Below, piece by piece: positions 15,660-25,395 of a DNA stretch of 64,000 bases. This DNA comes from Eubacterium_U album (GTDB lineage: Bacteria; Bacillota; Clostridia; Lachnospirales; Lachnospiraceae). A program made the position numbers and the translations under genes. The first letter of the stretch is position 1. Each line of letters begins with the position of its first letter. The notes beneath the pieces are model-generated. The model saw nothing but the letters and a program-made list of their open reading frames with translations, did not search any database and had not been told where the DNA came from. The stretch covers positions 1 through 64,000 of the forward strand of contig NZ_JAODBU010000002.1 of assembly GCF_025336545.1 (NCBI RefSeq), read 5' to 3'.

Positions 15660-17942
15660 TCAGCCTGTAGTTCTTTCAATATCAATGATGCTGTCAATTG
15701 TTCTTATTTTTGCAATAAGTTCTCTTAATTCATCTGTTCCCTGAATCTGGAAAGTCATTGATATTGTAGCAACTCCTGACTTGCTTGTTCTACTGTTTAT
15801 GCTTAAAACATCAATTTTTCTTTCAGTAAATACTTTTGATAAATCTGCTAAAATACCAATTCTGTTATTAGCATAAATAGTAATTTCAGAATTATATTTT
15901 CCTGTCTGTTTTGTTTCATCTTCAGCCCAGCTCGCTTCAATCAATCTGCCTCTTTCTATATCAGGCAAATTAATGATGTTCGTACAATCTGTTCTATGAA
16001 TCGATAATCCTCGACCTCTCGTAACAAATCCAACAATTTCGTCACCCGGAACCGGACTACAACATTTAGAAAATCTTGCAGCCACATCATTCATTCCTTC
16101 AACAATAACTCCACTCTTTGAAGTAGTTTTTCTGATTCCATTGTTCTTATTGTCATCAACTGAATCTAATACATCTTTATCGCTTACAATCGTCTTATGA
16201 ACTTTGTTATATTCATCAAGAAGTTTATTTACAATCTGTCCTTCTTTTAATCCACCATGGCCTACAGATGCAACTACTGAATCCCAGTCCTTAAATCCGT
16301 ATTTCAAACGAACCTTATCAGTAAATTCAGGTTTCATAATATCTGATAAAACAATTGCTTTTGCTTTACAGTATTTATCTATTAAATCTTTACCTTTAAT
16401 AATATTTTCTTCTTTATTCTGTTGCTTAAACCATTGATTAATTTTGTTCTTAGCCTGTGTACTTTTTACAATTTTCAACCAATCCATACTTGGGCCTGTT
16501 GAGTTATTAGATGTAACAATTTCTACACGGTCACCATTTTGAATCTTATAATCAATGTTTACCATTTTTCCATTTGCTCTTGCCCCTACCATCTTATTAC
16601 CTACTGCACTATGAATGCTGTAAGCAAAGTCTATAGGTGTTGAGCCTGCCGGAAGATTTTTAACATCGCCGTTAGGTGTAAAACAGTAAACGCTGTCAGA
16701 AAACATATTTAAATCATCTTTTAAGAGGCTTAAGAATTCTCTGTTATCAGACAAATCTCTCTGCCATTCAAGGATCTGTCTTAACCAGCTGATTTTCTGT
16801 TCTTCATTATATTCACCTGTAATATTTTCTTTATATTTCCAGTGTGCTGCGATACCATATTCAGCAGTTCTATGCATGTCATAAGTACGAATCTGTATTT
16901 CAAAAGGCTGTCCATTTGGTCCGATAAGCGTTGTATGTAATGACTGATACATATTCGGCTTTGGCATGGCAATATAATCCTTAAATCTTCCCGGTACAGG
17001 AGTATACTTTTCATGAATTACACCTAATGCACCATAACATTCCATTACTGTGTCAACAATAATTCGTACCGCAAATACATCGTAAATCTGATCAAGTGTT
17101 TTTTGCTGGTTTACCATCTTTTTATAAATACTAAAATAATGCTTTACTCTTCCACCGATTGTTGCCTTAATTCCTGCTTTTTCAATATATGTTTTAACCT
17201 GGGCAATCAAATCATTCATAAAATCTTCTCTATGCTCAAGTCTTTCATGTACGCCATCAACTATCTCACGATATTTTTCCGGTTCCAAATATCTTAAAGC
17301 CAGGTCATCAAGTTCAATTTTAATTTTAGAAATACCAAGTCTATCCGCTATTGGAGAATAAATATCCATAGTTTCTCTTGATTTTTCTTTTTGTTTTTCA
17401 GGCTTCATATACTGTAATGTTCTCATATTATGAAGTCTGTCTGCTAATTTTATCAAAATTACCCTGATATCTTTTGCCATAGCAAGAAACATCTTACGTA
17501 AATTTTCTGCCTGTTCTTCAACCTTATCAACATCATAGTCTAATTTTGTAATCTTTGTAACACCATCAACAAGATCTGCTACTTCTTCACTAAATTCCTT
17601 AGTAATCTGCTCTTTTGTAACACTTGTATCTTCCATAACATCGTGTAACAAACCTGCAACTATTGATTCTTTATCAAGCTCTAAATCTGCTAATATAATT
17701 GCAGTACAAAGAGGGTGAATAATATAAGGTTCACCTGATTTTCTTTTCTGCTCTTTATGAGCTTCTCTAGCCATATTATATGCTTTTTCAATTATTTTCA
17801 AATCACCTGCTGAAGGATGATATTTTTTTATTTTTTCAACTAGTCTTTCGTAAAGTTTCTCAGGCGTTGTATGTTCTTCTTCTTTGGGAATCACACCATG
17901 ATTTTCAATTTTTAATTCATTCATCTTTATGTCGTCGCTCAT
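15660..17942 (-). CDS. relA: Bifunctional (p)ppGpp synthetase/hydrolase
   Basis: A 760-residue long RSH protein. Domains in order: HD hydrolase (HPLCTAIILADLELD, LLHDVMEDT), synthetase (PGRFKDYIAMPKPNMYQSLH), TGS (VYCFTPNGDVKNLPAGSTPI), a zinc/helical region (FSKCCSPVPGDEIVGFVTRG) and a C-terminal ACT domain (ANNRIGILADLSKVF). An intact HDxxED-type motif indicates hydrolase activity, so this is the bifunctional Rel of Firmicutes. It sets alarmone level in response to uncharged tRNA at the ribosome. A GAGGG site precedes ATG. It follows apt by about 90 bases. Confidence 0.96.
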   Translation of the reverse strand: MSDDIKMNELKIENHGVIPKEEEHTTPEKLYERLVEKIKKYHPSAGDLKIIEKAYNMAREAHKEQKRKSGEPYIIHPLCTAIILADLELDKESIVAGLLHDVMEDTSVTKEQITKEFSEEVADLVDGVTKITKLDYDVDKVEEQAENLRKMFLAMAKDIRVILIKLADRLHNMRTLQYMKPEKQKEKSRETMDIYSPIADRLGISKIKIELDDLALRYLEPEKYREIVDGVHERLEHREDFMNDLIAQVKTYIEKAGIKATIGGRVKHYFSIYKKMVNQQKTLDQIYDVFAVRIIVDTVMECYGALGVIHEKYTPVPGRFKDYIAMPKPNMYQSLHTTLIGPNGQPFEIQIRTYDMHRTAEYGIAAHWKYKENITGEYNEEQKISWLRQILEWQRDLSDNREFLSLLKDDLNMFSDSVYCFTPNGDVKNLPAGSTPIDFAYSIHSAVGNKMVGARANGKMVNIDYKIQNGDRVEIVTSNNSTGPSMDWLKIVKSTQAKNKINQWFKQQNKEENIIKGKDLIDKYCKAKAIVLSDIMKPEFTDKVRLKYGFKDWDSVVASVGHGGLKEGQIVNKLLDEYNKVHKTIVSDKDVLDSVDDNKNNGIRKTTSKSGVIVEGMNDVAARFSKCCSPVPGDEIVGFVTRGRGLSIHRTDCTNIINLPDIERGRLIEASWAEDETKQTGKYNSEITIYANNRIGILADLSKVFTERKIDVLSINSRTSKSGVATISMTFQIQGTDELRELIAKIRTIDSIIDIERTTG

Positions 17943-18035
17943 ATATTTTCCCTCTCTTCATACAAATTTTACTATAGCAAAGGATGTAATAATCATAATT
18001 GTGTGACAACTTGATCATCTTTCGTAAATATCTAT

Positions 18036-18560
18036 TTATTTTCCATCAAATTTAACTATAGATTCTACTCTATATCCTTCTAACACGTCTCTACCTTTAA
18101 GATCCACTAATTCTGTAAGGAATACACACGCTACAACTTCTCCACCTAATCTTTCAATTAACTTTATTGCAGCTTCTACAGTTCCTCCTGTTGCAATAAG
18201 ATCATCAACAATAACGACCTTCTGTCCTTTTTTAATTGCGTCAGTATGAATTTCTATTTCAGCTGTTCCATATTCAAGACTATACTCTTCACTAATTGTT
18301 TCACATGGAAGTTTTCCCTTTTTTCTAATTGGCACAAATGGTTTTCCCATATTATATGCTATAGGTGTTCCAAACATAAATCCTCTTGACTCTAATCCAG
18401 CAATCACATCAAAATCTAAATCCTTAATTGTATCTTCCATTGAATCTATTGCAAGCTTAAATCCATCAGAATCCTGCATTACTGTTGTAATATCTCTAAA
18501 AATAATTCCCGGTTCAGGAAAATCCGGTATACTTCTTATGTAATCTTCTACTTTACGCAT
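18036..18560 (-). CDS. apt: Adenine phosphoribosyltransferase
   Basis: A 174-residue purine salvage enzyme forming AMP from adenine and PRPP. The family start (RSIPDFPEPGIIFRDITT), the ESRGFMFG segment and the PRPP-binding motif VVIVDDLIATGGTVEAA are all intact. GGAGGATAAAT precedes ATG. It lies between recJ (upstream by 126 bases) and relA in the standard recJ-apt-relA order of Firmicutes. Confidence 0.97.
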   Translation of the reverse strand: MRKVEDYIRSIPDFPEPGIIFRDITTVMQDSDGFKLAIDSMEDTIKDLDFDVIAGLESRGFMFGTPIAYNMGKPFVPIRKKGKLPCETISEEYSLEYGTAEIEIHTDAIKKGQKVVIVDDLIATGGTVEAAIKLIERLGGEVVACVFLTELVDLKGRDVLEGYRVESIVKFDGK

Positions 18561-18686
18561 ATTTATCCTCCAATATTATGATAACTAATTTTATTTCTAT
18601 TTTTCATTTTTTTCAATACTCTCATTCCCTATATTATGCCTTATTTTGATATTTTTCTCAATTATAACAATTAAAAACTTATATTT

Positions 18687-20441
18687 TTAACTAAATCTGT
18701 TTATAACAAGTTGTAATTGTGTATTTCCATTGTATTCATTTATGTTTGGATAAAATACAGCCATTATTGTTATATTATTATCCATTCCACGCAAAGCCTT
18801 TTTAACCTCTTCATTTCCAAATTTATTTGTTACAAATTCCATAAATTCACTTGTTCTTGAGAATATTATTCCCGGGATTTCATAATTATTTTCATCCCTT
18901 AAACTTAGTTTTATAACATTCCCTTCTTTGCCTAAGATTTTCAAATTTTTCACTTTAAGATTTTTTTCAGCAAAACACGGCTTTTCGTTTCCTTTTCCAA
19001 AAGGCTTTAACTTTTCTAATTCGTTTACAAATTCTTTAGTTATATAAGGAATTGGTAGTTGCATATCAATCCATACTTTTGAACACAAATCGTCATCCGT
19101 AAGAGTTGTAAGTTGATTTAACTTTTCTCTTAATATATCAACATTTTCCAGTGGTAAAGAAAGTCCGGCAGCCAATTTATGACCACCAAATTTCGTAAAC
19201 AATTCCTTTATCCTACTTAGTTCCTTATACATATCATATTCTTCTATCGAACGACCTGAGCCTTTAACCTCAGTCGCCGTTTTAGTAAGCACGAAACATG
19301 GCTTATTATATTTTTCCCTAATTCTTCCTGCTATTATTCCTGCTATACTTTCATGACAGTCTTTCAAATAAATAACAAGTACTTTATCTTCTTTATAATT
19401 TTCAGCCTGTTCTATAGCTTTCTTTGTTCCCACTTCAGTTAATTTTTTTCTTTCGTCATTTAATTCAACCAATTCTGTGGCTATGTCTTTTGCTTTATCC
19501 TGATTTTTTTCTCTTAACAAAGCAACTGCCTTTCGTGCTGTATCAAGTCGTCCACTTGCATTTAAACACGGTCCGATTACAAATCCTATATGGTACGAAT
19601 CAATTATATTTTTATTTAATTTACAAGCATCTATAAGTGCATTTAATCCTATATTTTTTGATTTTCTAAGTAAATCCAGACCATATTTTACAATTATTCT
19701 ATTTTCATTCTGCAATTCAACCACATCTCCAATAGTTGCTATTGCAACATATTCAAGCAAATAATTTGTTGAACTCATTTCCCTGCCCATTGAATTTATA
19801 ATTGCTGTAATCAGCTTATAAGCCACTGTCGCTCCACAAATTTCTTTAAATGGATATTCACAATCTGCCTGTTTTGGATTAACAACTGCGTCTGCATTTG
19901 GAACAATATATTCCTTAGTGCCGTCTTTCTCTTCAAACGGTACTTCATGATGGTCTGTTATAACTATGGTCATTCCAAGTGATTTTGCATATTCAACCTG
20001 CTCATATGCTGCAATTCCATTATCACAAGTTAAAATTGTATCTACTCCATCATCATACGCTTTTTTTATTAAATCTTTGTTAATTCCATATCCGTCTTCA
20101 ATTCTATGTGGTACAACAATATCGACATTTGCCCCCAGTTTTTCTAATGAATCAAGTAAAATATATCCTGAGCAAATACCATCAATGTCATAATCGCATA
20201 TTATTCTTATTTTATTTTGCTGGCTTATCTTAATTTTTATTATTTCAACAGCCTTTTCCATATCTTTTAGCAGCCATGGAGAATTGAGTTCATTTATATC
20301 GCCATATAAATACTCTTTAATATCTTTGTCTTCTATTATATCCTTATTTCTTATAATTCTTGCCAACATTGGACTAATATTATATTTTTTTGCAATTTGA
20401 TTAAAATCTGCTTTTTTTGCAAATACAATCCATTTTTCCAT
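18687..20441 (-). CDS. recJ: Single-stranded-DNA-specific exonuclease RecJ
   Basis: A 584-residue DHH-family nuclease degrading single-stranded DNA 5'-3' in recombination and repair. The metal-binding motifs are in order: CDYDIDGICSGY, TCDNG, VITDHHEVPF and VVNPKQADCEYPFKEICGA; the DHHA1 domain shows GSGRSIEEYDMYKEL and FGGHKLAAGLSL. An OB-type C-terminal region follows. The length equals the bacterial core protein without the extra C-terminal domain of Bacillus RecJ. It begins about 25 bases beyond dispersed repeat locus B, which separates it from secDF. Confidence 0.95.
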   Translation of the reverse strand: MEKWIVFAKKADFNQIAKKYNISPMLARIIRNKDIIEDKDIKEYLYGDINELNSPWLLKDMEKAVEIIKIKISQQNKIRIICDYDIDGICSGYILLDSLEKLGANVDIVVPHRIEDGYGINKDLIKKAYDDGVDTILTCDNGIAAYEQVEYAKSLGMTIVITDHHEVPFEEKDGTKEYIVPNADAVVNPKQADCEYPFKEICGATVAYKLITAIINSMGREMSSTNYLLEYVAIATIGDVVELQNENRIIVKYGLDLLRKSKNIGLNALIDACKLNKNIIDSYHIGFVIGPCLNASGRLDTARKAVALLREKNQDKAKDIATELVELNDERKKLTEVGTKKAIEQAENYKEDKVLVIYLKDCHESIAGIIAGRIREKYNKPCFVLTKTATEVKGSGRSIEEYDMYKELSRIKELFTKFGGHKLAAGLSLPLENVDILREKLNQLTTLTDDDLCSKVWIDMQLPIPYITKEFVNELEKLKPFGKGNEKPCFAEKNLKVKNLKILGKEGNVIKLSLRDENNYEIPGIIFSRTSEFMEFVTNKFGNEEVKKALRGMDNNITIMAVFYPNINEYNGNTQLQLVINRFS

Positions 20442-20465
20442 ATTTGAACCTCAGGTTTAAAATTT

Positions 20466-20748
20466 CGCTTCTTCTCAGTGATTATACATTCGCCAGTTCT
20501 ATACCCTCTCTATTTGTGTTATGCACATGGCTTCGCCGTGTATAACACTTCGAATTCGCTTCGCTTCTTCTCAGTGATTATACATTCGCCAGTTCTATAC
20601 CCTCTCTATTTGTGTTATGCACATGGCTTCGCCGTGTATAACACTTCGAATCCGCTTCGCTTCTTCTCAGTGATTATACATTCGCCAAATACTTTCATTT
20701 TTCTTTGCAAGCAAAAACTGAAAGTATTTGGCTCATTGTGCATAACAC
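20466..20748. repeat. Dispersed hairpin repeat, locus B (two 96-bp units plus hairpin)
   Basis: GATTATACATTCGCC recurs at 20480, 20576 and 20672, giving two 96-bp units. Each unit contains a small palindrome GTTATACAC-GGCGAAGCC-ATGTGCATAAC (read on minus). The third copy ends in a hairpin (20684-20732) GCCAAATACTTTC...GAAAGTATTTGGC with a TTTGCAAGC loop. Compared with locus A the stem bases change on both sides together (CACTTTC/GAAAGTG to TACTTTC/GAAAGTA). The segment after TTCGCC in the units (AGTTCTATACCCTCTC) differs from locus A. Confidence 0.85.
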
Positions 20749-20784
20749 AAAATGAACGGCACCTTTTACAGCCCCGTTCATTTT
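20749..20784 (-). terminator. secDF terminator
   Basis: AAAATGAACGG pairs with CCGTTCATTTT, placed between the secDF stop and repeat locus B; the minus strand then runs into TTGTGTTATGC. Confidence 0.75.
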
Positions 20785-20810
20785 ATTATAAAGTATATTT
20801 TATGTGTTTT

Positions 20811-23096
20811 TTAGTTAGCTTTTTTCTTTCCAAATTTCTTAGTAAGAACAAACCAAACAGCACCTGTTATACATACTGATGAGTAAGCACCACATACTAA
20901 ACCTACCATTAATGGTAATGTAAACTCTTTGATTGATGTAACACCCATGATAAATATCATAAATACCATGATAAATGTTGTTACGTTTGAGTAAATTGTT
21001 CTTGTAAGTGTCTGTGTGATACTTAAGTCAACTAATTCTTCTAAGTCATCTCCACGCTTCATTGATGCCTTATTTTCTCTAATTCTATCGAAAATAACAA
21101 TTGTAGCATTAATAGAGTAACCTACAATTGTAAGAAGACATGCAATAAATGTTGTTCCTACTGCTACTCTTGATACTGCATAGAATCCAATAACAACAAG
21201 TACGTCATGAATTAATGCAATTACAGCTGCTGAAGCAAACTTGATATCCTTAAATCTAATCCAAATGTAAATTAACATACAAATTGTAGCAATGATTGTT
21301 GCCCATACAGCATCACTTCTCATTTCTTTACTTACTGTTGCAGAAATCATAGTGTTCTGGAAATTATCCTTGCTGTCTACGGCACCAAATTTTTCAATTA
21401 ATAATTTTTCAAATGCATCAAATTCATCGCCTTCAAGTTTCTTTGTCTTAATAACGAATTTATTTGAACCAGTTTCTTTCTGTCCCTGAATATCAGATGT
21501 TCCTAATGTATCTACAAGTGCAGGTTTAATTTCATCATTAAACTGATCCATTGTATATTCTTTATCAAAGTCAACTGTTACTGAGCTACCACCCTTAAAT
21601 TCAACGCTTAAGAAGAATGGGTCTTTTCCGGCTGCTGAGTATCCAATCATTGTTGCGAATCCACCAATGATTACAATTATTGAAAGTGCAAAGAATACAA
21701 CTCTCTTCTTTAAGAAATGAATTGCCTTTCTTGTCTTTTCTTTTCCGTAGAACTTTTCGCCTTGGAATCCTAAATAGTAAAGAATCCATACAAACCACTT
21801 AGATACAAATAATGATGTAAATAACTGGAATACAATACTGATAGCTAAAGTCTGAGCAAATCCCTGTACTGTACCTGAACCTCTCCATAAAAGAACTAAA
21901 GCTGCGATAAGTGTTGTAATATTTCCATCTACAATAGCTGATTTAGCTTTATCGAAACCAATTGTAATTGCACTCTTAACTGTCTTTCCTGCTGCAATTT
22001 CTTCTCTGATTCTGGCATTAATAATAACGTTAGCATCTACTGCCATACCAATACCAAGAATAATACCTGCAATACCAGGTAATGATAATGTCAAGTCAAA
22101 TGCATTTAATGTAAGCATTTCTAACTCAACGAAAACTACCAATGCTAAACTAGCTGCAACACCGGCAATTCTGTAAACTAATAATAAGAATAAAATAATT
22201 ATTATAAATCCAATGATACCAGCCTTAATTGACTTGCTTAATGCATCAGAACCAAGCTGAGCGCTCACAACTTTGTGGCTGATTTCATCCAATGATAAAT
22301 TCAAAGTACCAATTCTGATATTTGAAGCAAGATTATTAGCTTCATCCATATCTGCCATACCATCAATCTGTGCCTGTCCACCACTGATTGCTGACTGAAC
22401 AGTTGGGTTACTGATTACTTCATTATCATAAATAATGTATGTAGGCTGACCAACATACTGTGATGTCATGTTATAGAACTTTGTTGATCCGGCATCTGTA
22501 AATGTTAATGAAACTACTGCTTCAGATTTTTTAGTTTTGCTGTCAGATGACTGCTGTCCCTGAGCATCTGCAATGTCATCACCTGTTAACCAAATCTGAT
22601 AGTATCCTGCATAATTTCCATCAGTAAGCTGAACATACTTCTTATTTCCGTTTTCATCTGTTTCTGCTAACTGTTCTTCTGTTAAATCTGTAGAACTCTT
22701 TGTACAGAAATATAATGAACCCGGTTTACCTAAACGTTCAACTACTTCATCAGCATCATTTGCACCAGGGATATCAACAGTAATTCTGTCATCCCCTTCT
22801 TTGTATGCTGTAGCTTCAGTACTAAACTGGTTAACTCTCTGCTGCATCTTATAAACTGTATCAGATAAATCTGTTGCATCCCACTTTGGATTGTCATCAG
22901 ATACCTGATATGTAACACTTACACCACCTTTGAGGTCAAGTCCCTGTGTGATGTTTGCCGCTTTACCACTATCCTTGTAAGCTCCGAGCCATTTCCAATT
23001 TGGAAGACCAAATAAGACAATGCCTCCAAGACACGCGATAATTACAAGAGATAAGATGGCATAAACGATTCCTCTTGTCTTGTTCATTTTCTTCAT
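20811..23096 (-). CDS. secDF: SecDF fused protein-export membrane protein
   Basis: A 761-residue fusion of SecD (about residues 1-440) and SecF (about 450-761), with twelve predicted membrane helices. SecD shows the N-terminal helix, the large external domain beginning GLDLKGGVSVTYQV, and GIAGIILGIGMAVDANVIIN. SecF shows the second external domain (VEFKGGSSVTVDF) and GYSINATIVIFDRIREN. SecDF uses proton motive force to pull exported proteins through SecYEG. Clostridia may have either split or fused genes; here no stop lies between the halves. It starts 17 bases after scfB, so it belongs to the SCIFF operon. Confidence 0.96.
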   Translation of the reverse strand: MKKMNKTRGIVYAILSLVIIACLGGIVLFGLPNWKWLGAYKDSGKAANITQGLDLKGGVSVTYQVSDDNPKWDATDLSDTVYKMQQRVNQFSTEATAYKEGDDRITVDIPGANDADEVVERLGKPGSLYFCTKSSTDLTEEQLAETDENGNKKYVQLTDGNYAGYYQIWLTGDDIADAQGQQSSDSKTKKSEAVVSLTFTDAGSTKFYNMTSQYVGQPTYIIYDNEVISNPTVQSAISGGQAQIDGMADMDEANNLASNIRIGTLNLSLDEISHKVVSAQLGSDALSKSIKAGIIGFIIIILFLLLVYRIAGVAASLALVVFVELEMLTLNAFDLTLSLPGIAGIILGIGMAVDANVIINARIREEIAAGKTVKSAITIGFDKAKSAIVDGNITTLIAALVLLWRGSGTVQGFAQTLAISIVFQLFTSLFVSKWFVWILYYLGFQGEKFYGKEKTRKAIHFLKKRVVFFALSIIVIIGGFATMIGYSAAGKDPFFLSVEFKGGSSVTVDFDKEYTMDQFNDEIKPALVDTLGTSDIQGQKETGSNKFVIKTKKLEGDEFDAFEKLLIEKFGAVDSKDNFQNTMISATVSKEMRSDAVWATIIATICMLIYIWIRFKDIKFASAAVIALIHDVLVVIGFYAVSRVAVGTTFIACLLTIVGYSINATIVIFDRIRENKASMKRGDDLEELVDLSITQTLTRTIYSNVTTFIMVFMIFIMGVTSIKEFTLPLMVGLVCGAYSSVCITGAVWFVLTKKFGKKKAN

Positions 23097-23113
23097 TTTA
23101 TAAAACCTCTTTC

Positions 23114-24472
23114 TTATTCATCAGCTAACGCTGCTTTTATCATTATAGAGCATTCCACTCTTTTTCTTTGCATTTCACATCCAATGTCATATGCATCATT
23201 AATTGTGCCATGGAAATTGTAAGAATTAGCTGCACAACCACCACTGCAATAAAACTTAGCAAAACAATTCTTGCATTTTTCTTTAGAATATACATTGCAA
23301 TTGCCAAATTCCTTTACAAGTTCAGGTTTTGTAATTCCTTCATCTACATTTCCCATAAGGAAATCTTCATTTCCAACAAATTGGTGACATGGATAGAAAT
23401 CACCCCATGGCGTTACTGCCAGATATTCTGTTCCCGAACCACATCCTGACAATCTCTTATAAACACAAGGTCCCTGTGTCAAATCAATCATAAAGTGGAA
23501 GAAATTAAATCCATTTCCTTTCTTGTATCGATCAATATATTCAAGGGCTAACTTGTCATATTCCTCCATAATCTGTGGAAGATCCTGTTCTCTAATCGAG
23601 TATGGGTCTTCTTCCGGTCCGACTACAGGTTCTATTGACATCTGCTTAAATCCTAAATCAGCAAAATGCTTAACATCTTCTGAAAAATCTAAATTATTTC
23701 TTGTAAATGTTCCTCTGATATAGTAATTTGTCTGATTTCTGCTTTCTGCTAGTTTCTGAAATTTAGGCACTATCAAATCATAACTGCCTTTTCCTGTTCT
23801 AAACGGACGCATTCTATCGTTTACTTCTTTTCTTCCGTCAAGACTTAATACAACATTAGACATTTCTTTATTTACGAATTCCATTACCTCATCGTTTAAC
23901 AGAACTCCGTTTGTTGTAAGAGTAAATCTAAATTTTTTGTTATTTGGTTCTTCTAACGAGCGACCATACGCAACTAACTGCTTAACTACATCCCAGTTCA
24001 TCAATGGCTCTCCGCCAAAAAAGTCAACTTCAAGATTAACTCTGTTACCTGAATTAGCAACTAAGAAATCCAAAGCTTTCTTTCCGACTTCAAAACTCAT
24101 TAATGCTCTTCTTCCATGATATTCACCTTCTTCTGCAAAACAATACTTACATGCAAGGTTGCAATCATGGGCTATGTGAAGGCATAATGCCTTTACAACT
24201 GTCTGTCTCTTTTCTTTAAATTTCTCCACAAATGGTTCGTAAATATCTTCAGTAAACAGCTGTCCATCTTCAACGAGTTCCTTTACTTCTGAAATACATT
24301 CTCTTATTTCATCCTCATTATATGATGATTTTAATTTAGAAATTATTTCATCAGCAGAATTCTCCTCATATAATGAAATAACATCGTATGTAATGTCGTC
24401 CACAACATGAACTGCTCCACTTTCTACATCTAATACGATATTATAACCATTACTTTTATACTGGTGAATCAC
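23114..24472 (-). CDS. scfB: Radical SAM/SPASM maturase of the SCIFF peptide
   Basis: A 452-residue protein. An N-terminal peptide-recognition (RRE-like) region (about 1-90) precedes the radical SAM cluster motif HIAHDCNLACKYCFAEEGEY and the DFFGGEPLMNW motif. A C-terminal SPASM domain follows, with many Cys (GCGSGTEYLAVTPWGDFYPC, NCNVYSKEKCKNCFAKFYC and CSGGCAA). SCIFF maturases install Cys-to-Thr thioether (sactionine-type) links in the adjacent six-Cys peptide. The start codon is GTG with GGAGAGGAG upstream. It lies 115 bases after scfA, with a hairpin between, and 17 bases before secDF, the conserved clostridial arrangement. Confidence 0.95.
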   Translation of the reverse strand: MIHQYKSNGYNIVLDVESGAVHVVDDITYDVISLYEENSADEIISKLKSSYNEDEIRECISEVKELVEDGQLFTEDIYEPFVEKFKEKRQTVVKALCLHIAHDCNLACKYCFAEEGEYHGRRALMSFEVGKKALDFLVANSGNRVNLEVDFFGGEPLMNWDVVKQLVAYGRSLEEPNNKKFRFTLTTNGVLLNDEVMEFVNKEMSNVVLSLDGRKEVNDRMRPFRTGKGSYDLIVPKFQKLAESRNQTNYYIRGTFTRNNLDFSEDVKHFADLGFKQMSIEPVVGPEEDPYSIREQDLPQIMEEYDKLALEYIDRYKKGNGFNFFHFMIDLTQGPCVYKRLSGCGSGTEYLAVTPWGDFYPCHQFVGNEDFLMGNVDEGITKPELVKEFGNCNVYSKEKCKNCFAKFYCSGGCAANSYNFHGTINDAYDIGCEMQRKRVECSIMIKAALADE

Positions 24473-24533
24473 TGTATTTTCTCCTCTCCATTTAATGGTA
24501 TGTCATAATTTTTAAAGTTTATGCAATAACGCA

Positions 24534-24569
24534 CTATAACAGAGTCGACAAACGTCGGCTCTGTTATAG
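24534..24569 (-). promoter_or_regulatory. Intercistronic hairpin between scfA and scfB
   Basis: CTATAACAGAG-CGAC pairs with GTCG-CTCTGTTATAG around a short loop (one mismatch). It lies 18 bases beyond the scfA stop and has no T-run after it. It is better explained as an mRNA stabiliser or partial terminator that favours peptide over enzyme than as a full terminator. Confidence 0.6.
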
Positions 24570-24587
24570 ACATACTTCATTATAAAA

Positions 24588-24728
24588 TTATTTATTTTCG
24601 CAAGTCTGATTTCCTACTGTACAGCTAGTCTTGCATGCTGACTGACATGATGTCTGACATTCGCCACATCCACCTTTTTTCATTGTTTCCTTTAATGTTT
24701 TTGATGTTAATGTCTTAATATGTTTCAT
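24588..24728 (-). CDS. scfA: SCIFF ribosomal natural-product precursor (six Cys in forty-five residues)
   Basis: A 46-residue peptide beginning MKHIKTLTSKTLKETMKKGG and ending in a Cys-rich core. Cysteines fall at residues 21, 24, 28, 32, 36 and 43 (CGECQTSCQSACKTSC, then QTC). Size, the six-Cys core and position next to its radical SAM maturase match the SCIFF family found almost throughout Clostridia. GGAGG lies 7 bases before ATG. Thr residues between cysteines (27, 35, 37, 42) are candidate thioether acceptors. The cellular role of mature SCIFF is not established; it lies beside secDF here as elsewhere. Confidence 0.95.
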   Translation of the reverse strand: MKHIKTLTSKTLKETMKKGGCGECQTSCQSACKTSCTVGNQTCENK

Positions 24729-24849
24729 GATATTCCTCCAGTTTATTTATTTTTGTACAATTCAAAAAATATTATAACACATGAATATATTTTTTCAAAC
24801 TATTTTTTACTATACAGTTAAAACGTTTTTTCATATTGTTTTTCCTACA

Positions 24850-25218
24850 TCACCCTGCCATTCCTCCAAGCATTCCACCTGCTAATGAAGTTATTAAAGC
24901 TGGTACCATTTTCACCACACTAGACTCTCCATTATGTGCTATTGCAAATGCCACAATCATTATCATTCCTATATAAATTCCACCTGTCAGCGCTCCCCAT
25001 AAAAACTTCCTTTTGTTTTTTACTTTTCCTATAATCATCCCACCAATAAATGTAACTATCCCATATACTACCATTACTATTACTTTGTACCCAAAATCAC
25101 TTACTTTTAATTTATATGTAATAAACGAAGCCAGCAATATAACAACTGCCGTAAGTACTAATTGTGCAAAAATCACCTTAATTATTGATAAAACTGTTTC
25201 TTTCATTCCTTTTTCCAA
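24850..25218 (-). CDS. Small four-helix membrane protein, TIGR04086-like
   Basis: A 122-residue protein with four hydrophobic segments: about residues 12-32, 42-63, 70-92 and 100-122. A basic loop GKVKNKRKFLWGAL lies between helices 2 and 3, and it ends in a Gly/Met-rich tail (LAGGMLGGMAG). Size, topology and placement upstream of scfA in a yajC/secDF-type neighbourhood fit the clostridial putative membrane family TIGR04086. Function is unknown; repeated linkage to SCIFF and Sec genes suggests an export or envelope role. The assignment rests on context and memory of the family. Confidence 0.7.
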   Translation of the reverse strand: MEKGMKETVLSIIKVIFAQLVLTAVVILLASFITYKLKVSDFGYKVIVMVVYGIVTFIGGMIIGKVKNKRKFLWGALTGGIYIGMIMIVAFAIAHNGESSVVKMVPALITSLAGGMLGGMAG

Positions 25219-25306
25219 TTTTGCTTTTTACAATTCTATTTCATTATTTATAAAATATGACTATTTGGAATACATTTTTATTTAAAAAGGAAAATATGTG
25301 CCATTC

Positions 25307-25335
25307 TTGACATCAAGTTTAGTATTTTGTACAAT
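25307..25335 (+). promoter_or_regulatory. Promoter for the CNNM/CBS gene
   Basis: A consensus TTGACA and TACAAT with a 17-base spacer, about 60 bases before the GTG start at 25396. Confidence 0.7.
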
Positions 25336-25395
25336 ATCTTAAATGTACGCATAGAATTATGTACATAAATATTTATTTAATTAAGGAGTGATATT

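Noticed and set aside
20478..20879. 133-codon plus-strand frame in repeat locus B
   Set aside because: Product of the 96-bp repeat; it continues into antisense of secDF.
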